In this document: one piece after another, positions 56,283 through 64,000 of the stretch
How positions within the stretch are numbered: the first letter of the stretch is position 1
Layout: each line of letters begins with the position of its first letter
NCBI GenBank assembly: GCA_030765065.1
Contig: CM060979.1
Coordinates: 13,111,001 to 13,175,000 of the forward strand
Direction: 5' to 3'
Origin: Deroplatys truncata
Taxonomy: Eukaryota; Arthropoda; Insecta; Mantodea; Mantidae
DNA length: 64,000 nucleotides
Notes under the pieces: model-generated
What the model saw: only the letters and a program-made list of their open reading frames with translations
Databases searched by the model: none
What the model was told of the DNA's origin: nothing
Program-made: the position numbers and the translations under genes

Positions 56283-57218
56283 GAAGGTGGTATATCTGCT
56301 CGCTGTGCTGAAGAGTTATATTTAAATACTGCATGAATTACATCATAGGAAAATGTTAACAAATAAAAGGATGTAAAAGACAGTAAGATTTAAATAATAA
56401 AATTCAACTATCAAATACGATTATATTGCATGTCTGCAACAATAAATATACTTGTGAATAGTTGGAAGGTTAAGTACATTTTAATAGCAACTGTGCTAAA
56501 GTGCAAAATGCATGGAGTGCATGAATTTCGACTTCCCATGCATGATAGCATGAGGAGGAACTGGATATGGAGGGCTGCCCCACTTAAGCTCAGACTTTTT
56601 GCTTATGTTTTTTCATGGCAAGATTCCCTTTCACCACCACTTATTGTGTTCAATGTGATCTCCACGGGCTATAGCTCTAGAACGCAATTTCCATTGAAGA
56701 AGGCTGCGTCTAAGAACAGGAAGGGGGATGTTAGCCCATTCTCCTGGCAGGAAGGTGGTATATCTGCTCGCTGTGCTGAAGAGTTATATTTAAATACTGC
56801 ATGAATTACATCATAGGAAAATGTTAACAAATAAAAGGATGTAAAAGACAGTAAGATTTAAATAATAAAATTCAACTATCAAATACGATTATATTGCATG
56901 TCTGCAACAATAAATATACTTGTGAATAGTTGGAAGGTTAAGTACATTTTAATAGCAACTGTGCTAAAGTGCAAAATGCATGGAGTGCATGAATTTCGAC
57001 TTCCCATGCATGATAGCATGAGGAGGAACTGGATATGGAGGGCTGCCCCACTTAAGCTCAGACTTTTTGCTTATGTTTTTTCATGGCAAGATTCCCTTTC
57101 ACCACCACTTATTGTGTTCAATGTGATCTCCACGGGCTATAGCTCTAGAACGCAATTTCCATTGAAGAAGGCTGCGTCTAAGAACAGGAAGGGGGATGTT
57201 AGCCCATTCTCCTGGCAG
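56283..57218 (+). repeat. 468-bp tandem duplication
   Basis: 56283-56750 and 56751-57218 appear identical throughout (starting GAAGGTGGTATATCTGCTCG, ending ATTCTCCTGGCAG). The unit spans host flank plus the last 183 bp of the transposon at 57036-58300, so the left copy is a detached transposon end. The identity implies a recent event after the transposon landed. Confidence 0.95.
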
Positions 57219-58300
57219 GCTTTCCAGTGTCCTTCAAATGTGGTGGGACGCCGAGAAGCAAGGTACTGTTTTAGCAGACCAAATCCATTGGTGATGCATC
57301 TGGTGACTTCACAGGGATTCATTTAAATGGTATCACATTGACACACATTTCCATAGCTTTCCGGTGGTAGTAATGCTGGGAAGACTGAGAAGTGTGACTG
57401 GATGCTTTATCCATGTGGATCCAAACATTTGCGGCATCCTCACCATACAACCGAGGAATCTCTTCATCAAAAATTGGGTCCATAACATTCCTTTGATAGG
57501 AGGCTGCGTTAATTTTTACATTGTTGGCAACTCTGTGAATGCGGAGCTTCCCCAGAGAGCAATAACCTGCAACCACCTTGAATCCTTTGGAAAACTTTTA
57601 CTTGTTCTCCCAAATAAAGTTGGAGTGCCCTTTTTAGCCCACTTGATGATAATAAATGGCTCGGCTTTTTTTTGCCACCTAGATAAACCCATGCTTCATC
57701 TAAAGAAACCACGCATTGCCACTGCCACCTGGTGTTCATAGAGTTTTCTTGCCTTGGTGAAGTTTCTCTGATGTGCCGCTCTTTCAAGGCGTGTCCACAT
57801 GCTTTATGTCGCCATTCTAGACCCAAATTGTTGTGCATTATCCGATAGATGGTCCCTTTGGATACTCTAATGCGACTGGAGATGCTTCTTTGGGTTGGTG
57901 GGTTTTCTTGAGTCACTGTTGCACTCACCTTGGTTACTGCTGCTTTAGGTCATGTTTTTTTTTGCTAGTTTTTTTGCACACTGAGCCTCAGGTGGGAATC
58001 CATTTTTATGCAGCTGTGTTATATGCCCCACGGATGACTTACTCATGGTAAGACCTTTTTGTTTGGACCTTTCCACTATCTTGAAAGGCTGTAACCAGCA
58101 TCGGAAAGCCCAACAATGTACCCCTGCCACAAGTCAGCGATTGTTGAAGCCATTACGAGTAAACTTCGCCTCAGACTGGCCCAGCAGACAGCTGGCACTC
58201 ACAGTGAGCTGATGCAATAATAAACATAAGCAATTTGACCAATGACAGGAGTGGAACGCGATTCAAGGTCATCCAAACTTAAGTGGGGCAATCCTCCGCA
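57036..58300 (-). mobile_element. Tc1/mariner-group element, DDE transposon (1265 bp)
   Basis: TIRs TGGAGGGCTGCCCCACTTAA (left) and TGCGGAGGATTGCCCCACTT (complement of right) are flanked by TA (57034-57035 and 58301-58302). It contains one transposase gene on the minus strand. Confidence 0.88.
57099..58153 (-). pseudogene. DDE transposase (mariner-related), broken by frameshifts
   Basis: Begins MASTIADLWQGYIVGLSDAG (ATG 58153-58151), followed by SKSSVGHITQLHKNGFP. In shifted frames: an HTH (ISSRIRVSKGTIYRIMHNNL), VSLDEAWVYLGGKKKPS with the first catalytic Asp, VMDPIFDEEIPRLYG, VWIHMDKASSHTSQS with the second Asp, and RRPTTFEGHWKACQE near the C-terminus. The stop is at 57101-57099. About 350 codons, the family's normal length; at least three frameshifts. 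The D(E)AW and HMDKASSH signatures mark a recognisable arthropod-rich IS630-Tc1-mariner lineage. Confidence 0.88.
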
Positions 58301-58496
58301 TAAAGGAAGATTGTCAACATAAAGCCTGTATTGTATTTTATGTAAAATTGTGCTGTAAAAACAACTGTAAATTGTGGAATACTTACATAAGCATTACAAC
58401 AATTCCAAGTAAATGCAACTGTGTCTACAGGTCAAATGATTACTTACTTTAAACTCAATGGTTTACTTACCTGCCTGTGTCACCAATGTAGTAGCT

Positions 58497-58702
58497 ACCC
58501 AGCGGAGGGCGATGAATTTTTTGGGTATAAAAATCCTTAGCACGGCTTCCTTCGGAAGAGGAGTAAAGCCAGTGGTCATGTGTTGTAGACTTATGACACG
58601 TAAAAGAACCTAGCCTGATGAAGAGGCCTCTGAGCAAAATTACTGATCTTTCATGCCCAAAATAGAATGGGATGCTAAGGACCACAGCATCCATAAATAA
58701 AA
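58497..58702 (+). mobile_element. tRNA-derived SINE, family S-I, head missing
   Basis: Starts CCAGCGGAGGGCGATGAA, just after the tRNA part. Contains GGCTTCCTTCGGAAGAGGAG and ends CCATAAATAAAA. Flanked by AATGTAGTAGCT (58485-58496) and AATGTAGCAGCT (58703-58714). Confidence 0.92.
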
Positions 58703-58714
58703 AATGTAGCAGCT

Positions 58715-59935
58715 GCAATCAACACCGACTAAAGATATATCTTTACCATAGAATAGTTGCTGGTATTGATATTGTCACGGTGCATTAGCATTATTACGGT
58801 GCTTAATATGTAGTTTTGGCCATATAATTCTAAATTGTTAAACCTGAAACTTAAAGCTACCATACAGTAGTAAAGTGGTGAGACACAGAAGACACTGCGT
58901 CAGATGGCATTCAACCCCATGCCATTGCCCAGCAAATAGCTGAGTTGCAGCCAGGGCGTTCAACTCAATAATGCTGTATTGGTGTGTATAGCCAGGTTTT
59001 GTATATCAACCCCTGGTTCTATGTCCCATGATCGATTCTGGATCATCTTGCAGCGGGAGCCCACGTCGGTCTGATTCTTGAATGACCACATGGTCCAAAG
59101 TGTTATTTTAAAATGTGATAATCAATGAGTGGTATACATCACCACGACTTCATTCAATTATTTGTAAACTCCTTTCTGGCCACGTGTCATACTTTATAAT
59201 AAGTTATATGTTTATAGAAGTGTAGGGCTATCATGTAATTGTTCAGGACTGTCCTGAAGTACTATAGAGTATAGGGAACCTTAAAGACCTTCCACATCCT
59301 GGGTTTCCTCCTATGTTCAGTGAGTGACTCTGGTTCGAGTACGAACCCCTAAGTTAGAAGTAGCATGTGTCGGTAGACGCACGGATCTCCTGCCAGATGT
59401 TTGGGATAGCCACGCCTGTGGCGTCTGGTACAGTCACTGGATCATGGACGCCATGGACCTATCTTTCATCACCTTACTGTGACATTTGGTGGATGCATAT
59501 CTTTGAGCATCCACCGTTACCAACCAAACATCCCTTATTTCACCTGTGACAACTTGGTGGGAGGTGTCAGTTTGTTGAGTGCCTCTTTCTTCAAAACCCT
59601 TAATCCCAACCCCTATTTTCACCCTGACAATATCAACTGAACAGTCAGCAAAAATAACCACAAAGCACTATAGAAGCAGAAATACATCACAGTCTTTTCA
59701 CAAGACATACCTAACTTGTAATAACATATTTTTCAACAAACGAACAAAATTTACAATTAATCAATCTTTTTCTTCTTCTCCTCTGGCTCTGCAGTCCTTT
59801 GATGAGCTTTGGCCTCCTTCACACTCTTCCTGCACAAATTTTTATCTTCTGCTTTACTTTTCCACCCTCTAATTCCAATCTTTCTTAAATCTTCTATTAC
59901 ATAATCTACCCTCTTGCTTTGGACCTTCCTGTTTT
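58715..59935. other. Sequence without recognised features
   Basis: No gene or repeat recognised. Opposing short open frames at 59367-59661 and 59579-59872 have no family match. Confidence 0.35.
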
Positions 59936-60764
59936 TTACTTTCTGTACTACGTATAGTAAGTAGGGGAAGTATTGTATTCCACCCAAAAATTTGATACCG
60001 AGATTTCACCAGAAATATATGTTTTGAGACCCCCTGAATCCAAAAAAAGCATTTTTGGAAACATGTCCGTGTGTGTGTCTGTGAACAGCACAACTCAGAA
60101 ACAAACAGTCGGATAAACACCAAACTTGGTATTTAGATTCAATATCTTCCAGAGATGCGACACAAAGATTTTCAAGAAAATCCCCACACCCCAGACTACC
60201 CTTTACATGGAACATTTTTCGAAAATTTTAATTTTCTCAAAAATGGCTCTAACGATTTTGATTAAAATATCATATGTTTAAGAGATTTTCATGACAAATG
60301 AAATGTATATCTCGAATTTTCTGGGAATGTCTCCAAAAGTATCCTTCATTGTGAACGACTTTTGCATAACTGGTAAACCATAAGAGATAGACAAAATTTT
60401 ACTACACAAAAAATGTAGATCGCATTAAAATACACAATTTATGTCATATACATTTTGTTTGTTGAGTGAACCATTTTTGAGATATTGCCTGTTATTCCCT
60501 TAAATTTTCCAATACTTATACTTTTTCTTAAATTCGTTATTAATTTTTTTTGTCCTGGTAATGCAAAGAGAATGGAATACTCCACATAGCAACCAGCTCT
60601 TAAAATAATGGACTATCGCTTAAAGCCTACCAATTCCCCTTGTATCTACAAGAAAATTAGCAATAAGATTAACATCTCGATAAACATGAAGCATATGGAG
60701 AATAAGCGTTTGTAAAAATAGTGTGTACAAGAGTAGAGAGTCATGTGAGTGTAACACATCAGAT
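59936..60764 (-). repeat. Family A repeat, full-length, minus
   Basis: The plus strand reads TTACTTTCTGTACTACGTAT ... GTGAGTGTAACACATCAGA, the complement of the family. The simple tract is short (CGTGTGTGTGTCTG). Confidence 0.92.
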
Positions 60765-60969
60765 TTTTTTTTCTTTCTGTTTTCTTCTGGTATACAAACT
60801 TCCTTTCAATATTCTTTTTGGCATTATCTTCCGCCATTCAACATGCCCTGTGCCTTTATAAACCTCACAATGTCTTGCTTATCTGTTAGTTCTTCTAATT
60901 AATAGTTATATCTTATTCTCCACTGATCTTTATCCTTTACTGGTCCATAGATTCCTCTCAATATTTTCC

Positions 60970-61239
60970 TGCTAGCCTCTATTTCCCAAGGTTGCACATT
61001 TACACTTGGCAGAGGGTGATGGATTTTTTTTGGGCATAAAATCTGTAGCATAGCTTCCTTTGGAAGGTAAGTAAAGCTGGCAGTCCCTTAACATAGATTT
61101 ATGGCACATAAAAGAACCTCAAGCCTAATAAAGGGGCCTCTGAGCAAAATGTCTGGTCTTTCATGCCCAACATAGAATGGGATGCTAAGAACCGGGGTAG
61201 TTAAAAAAAACATCCATAAATAAAATTAATTTTCTTTCC
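60970..61239 (+). mobile_element. tRNA-derived SINE, family S-I, old copy
   Basis: Starts in the head (TGCTAGCCTCTATTTCCCAA) with a decayed B box. Body TAGCTTCCTTTGGAAGGTAA, AAAGAACCTCAAGCCTAATA, TCTGAGCAAAATGTC; end CCATAAATAAAATTAATTTT. A diverged flank pair, CAATATTTTCCT / CAGTATTTCCT, may be its duplication. Confidence 0.88.
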
Positions 61240-62337
61240 CAGTATTTCCTCAGCTGTGTTGTTCAGGGTCCATGTTTCTGCAACATATACTACTACAGGT
61301 CTTATTAATCTTTTATTTTGTACTTCTACTAGTTACTACACAAAAATTAGATATATACACTGAACTTACTTGAAAGCAACACATTTTCTAGAAAATTTTA
61401 AGGTAAATGCTTCTTTATTTGAGGCGGAAAAACAATGATATTAGTTATATTTTATTTATTGTACATTTTCAAGGTCACTTGAATTTTTACTTTCTCTACT
61501 GCTTGCTTACAGTAGATAGAGGAAGTATTATATTCCATCCCAAAATTCTATCTACTCATGTTTCATCCAAATAAAATTATACTTGAACCTCGGTCGACTG
61601 TAAAGTAGTAAGTTATGTAAATAAGTAGCTTTTCCCACATTATTCATTAAAAAATGTCAGTCCCAAACAAATTCCATTCTCAAACAATTGTTTTTAAGCT
61701 GGAACAATTGGAGCAGTGATTGTAATTCACAAGTAGTTGCCAATACTTGGGGCAGCTTGTACCAGCTAGAAGGAGGAAATCAAATAGTATTGTTCAGACC
61801 CATTCATTGTGGCGGGCATGGTGTTGGTAGATGAAACGTGCAATGAGGTGAGAGCAGCAGCATGTGTGAGTGGAGGAAGACGATGCAACAGCCGAAACAG
61901 AGCTCTTCTTCTGTCAAAAATTCAACTTACACAGCAGTTTTAGCAACATGTCAACAGACCAGGGAAAAATCTTTCTTATCTCCCCCTCCCCTTTATTGCT
62001 AGTAATAGTTTTTGGCTACTACTTACTTCACCGCATGGAACTTCTGGATGAACAGCTCTATGTATCACACACAAGGCAAAATCAAGTGACATTGCAGTCA
62101 CTGGCAATTGTCAATATTTCCCAGGTGTGCACAGGCTTCTTGTTCTCTTGTCTTTTACCTAGTGCCGGAAAGCAGATACTTCTGTATAATTCACAGCTCT
62201 TGCTTTAACATGGATCGGAGGAATGGTGGTAGTTCTTTTGTGATTCTTTGTCATACACTTTAATACTATTTCACATAAAATTATCATATGAAAGTTAAAA
62301 TTCATAACTTGTGGCAGTACTTTATATCACAACACTG
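61240..62337. other. Unrecognised sequence with a small family A end
   Basis: 61490-61545 (TTTTTACTTTCTCTACTGCT, AGGAAGTATTATATTCCATC) is a family A 3' end in minus orientation. An open frame of 112 codons at 61870-62208, with two hydrophobic stretches, matches no family I know. Confidence 0.4.
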
Positions 62338-63181
62338 TGAATGCCAGAGTAATTGTAGTGTAAATTTGCATTATTGTATGACAATGATTTGGGATGTTTG
62401 TTAATTATAAGCATTGTTAGGAAATAAGTTTACACGGCCTCACTGAAACTGACAATAGGAGCAGATAACAATGAGCGAGGGGGTGAGTTGAATATTAATT
62501 AGAAGAGACAAACAAACGACGTCACAGTAGCGTGCCTTTCTTTACAAATGGAGGGAATATCTTCCCTAGAGCATATGTGTTCATAATTTTGATTGGATAT
62601 AAAAATAGACGCTAATGTTGGCGCGTTTTATTAACCAATAGCAGCTCGGTTATAATGTTTAGGCATATCAGAGTGAGGGAGTATAAAAAGCTAAAGCAAG
62701 AGTCGGGTAATGCCAAGTTCAACAGGATCATTCTTGCGTTAAACGTCGCGCAGTTCTACAAAATTTCTCGTGTCGTAAACTTAGTTAAAAGATGTGAAAT
62801 ACGCAAATTAATAAGTGCGGCAAATAAGTGATTATAGTTACATTCTAAAATATAACAGTTTCAGTCGGGCGTGTATCAAGTGTCAATATGTGAACTTAAT
62901 TAATTGTGACGGTAATAAAAGTGTAAAAACAAATTCTTTGACCAGTGTTATCTTTTAGGAACAACTCCTTTCCGTTTACACACCCTGTTCAAGAGATATG
63001 CTCGACTGAGAAATAATAATAGCTAGCCGGAGCACAATGAACCCAAAAAAATGCAAAATAATAAAACAATAACAGGCGCTCAGCAATAAGAAGTTGGCTC
63101 CCATATGTGGTGCAGATAAACATGAAGCATCTTCCAACTACCAACATATATTCTACTTCAAACTTTCATGTAATGATGACA
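62338..63181 (+). mobile_element. Solo LTR, TGATGCAGT family, diverged subfamily
   Basis: Starts TGAATGCCAGAGTAATTGTA. Shares ACTGAAACTGACAATA, GACGCTAATGTTGGCGCGTT, CCAATAGCAG, TATAAAAAG (about 62682), GGTAATAAAAG, AGCTAGCCGGAGCACA and GTTGGCTCCCATATGTGGTG. Both ends are estimated by alignment to 7131-8153; no clear target duplication was seen. Confidence 0.75.
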
Positions 63182-63199
63182 GAAGACATATTTTGCCTA

Positions 63200-63480
63200 C
63201 CCTGGAGTTTGCCTGAAACACCATTAATACTTTCCAAGAACTTAATTTCATAGCTTCAATACAAGAAATAGGCATAAATTGGATTATCCCAAATATGGAT
63301 TAACTCTTAGTTCAAACACCTGTGTTTTCAATGATATTGATATGTTTAATAAACTTCCGGAGGCAGCTAGAGATGTCTCACTTAATAGACTAACAGCACA
63401 TATTCACAACTGGCTTGTAAACAGATCGTTTTATTGAGTTGAGGAATTTATGAATAGTGATGTAGATATTCAGGGCTACT
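63200..63480 (+). pseudogene. LINE ORF2 C-terminal end (CR1/Jockey-like)
   Basis: TRNRHKLDYPKYGLTLSSNT, then VFNDIDMFNKLPEAARDVSL and NWLVNRSFY-VEEF match the last ~80 residues of RT proteins (nTRxxxxL...(Y/F)NxLPxxV...F...L...(F/Y)YSxxEF). One stop within RSFY*VEEF. 63481-64000 contains CTAACAAAACAACATTTTRTTA-like palindromic sequence but no gene. Confidence 0.75.
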
Positions 63481-64000
63481 CTGTAACAATTTGTTAAGGC
63501 TTAACAACATTTTGTTAAAAGCGCTAGCCAATTGTTACGCGCTATTCGGCATTCTGTAACGTCCTAACAAAACAACATTTTATTAAGAATAGAGAATTGG
63601 TTGTTGAATACAACAAACCCTGAGACACATTTGCTAACGCATTTGTTACACAACATGCATTGACGCCATTTTAATGTAAGAGAGAAAACATGGCAGTTTA
63701 ATTATCAAATGTTTATTTATTCGTTGCAGTGTAAAATATAAATGTTACAGATTATGTTTGAATAAGCTGTTAAAATCGCCATATTATAACTTGTCCCTTG
63801 AGACACTTCCACTACCACGTGGACTGAATGAAGTGTTGGGGGGCTACATTGCAACCTTTTGCATGTTGGGGAATGGAAGGGCCAAATTCTAACAGTTAAT
63901 TCATTATTGTATTCATTACTGTGTACACAGTAATGCTCTCATGCTGTTAACAAAAGAAGAAATTATAAGTTAACGTTTATAGTTACTGCGAAACTACTAA

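Noticed and set aside
1..64000. An endogenous virus or a full LTR retrotransposon.
   Set aside because: I found no gag, protease, integrase, envelope or viral replication motifs. The LTRs are solo, and all RT-related fragments belong to LINE C-terminal regions.

Overview
The window looks like arthropod (most likely insect) genomic DNA: AT-rich, intron-dominated and saturated with transposable elements. The only host gene I can identify is Nedd4, a C2-WW-HECT E3 ubiquitin ligase, on the minus strand. Three consecutive exons of its N-terminal C2 domain lie at 17829-17908, 11645-11726 and 3934-3972. They have canonical splice sites and matching phases, and are separated by introns of about 6.1 and 7.7 kb. 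The WW and HECT exons should lie beyond the left edge of the window. Everything right of 17908 is upstream of this exon set (5' intron, other 5' exons or intergenic). Two further candidate exons or promoters are weaker: plus strand 6483-6778 and minus strand near 36.2-36.7 kb.

Nearly everything else is mobile DNA at different stages of decay, often nested. (1) An unclassified ~0.9-kb repeat, here called family A, has at least 16 copies or fragments, several in head-to-tail tandem (11.7-13.2, 13.5-16.6 and 53.5-55.0 kb), and many carry a (CA)n tract at the same internal place. (2) A gypsy-like solo-LTR family, 0.9-1.0 kb and starting TGATGCAGTAAT, has five copies (7.1, 27.7, 30.3, 52.3 and 62.3 kb); three have 4-bp or near-4-bp target duplications and three have visible TATA/initiator promoters. 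(3) A 4.4-kb hAT element (27072-31440) with terminal inverted repeats and an 8-bp target duplication carries two of these LTRs in opposite orientation; one splits the zinc-finger codons of its transposase. (4) Tc1/mariner-group elements lie at 9.6-10.3, 15.5-16.3, 23.1-24.5, 26.0-26.8, 49.6-50.8 and 57.0-58.3 kb; two of them are fold-back derivatives. (5) tRNA-derived SINEs of at least three types are present, five copies belonging to one family. (6) LINE fragments include a GC-rich head-to-tail series of ORF1-only copies between 39.7 and 46.5 kb.

No rRNA, functional tRNA, CRISPR or bacterial feature is present. I see no cooperating multi-gene system. The most interesting material is the architecture of the mobile elements: the ORF1-only LINE array, the LINE/SINE tail-to-tail chimera, the fold-back mariners, the LTR family with its nested history, and family A. 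The identifications come from reading motifs by eye; no database search or alignment was run.
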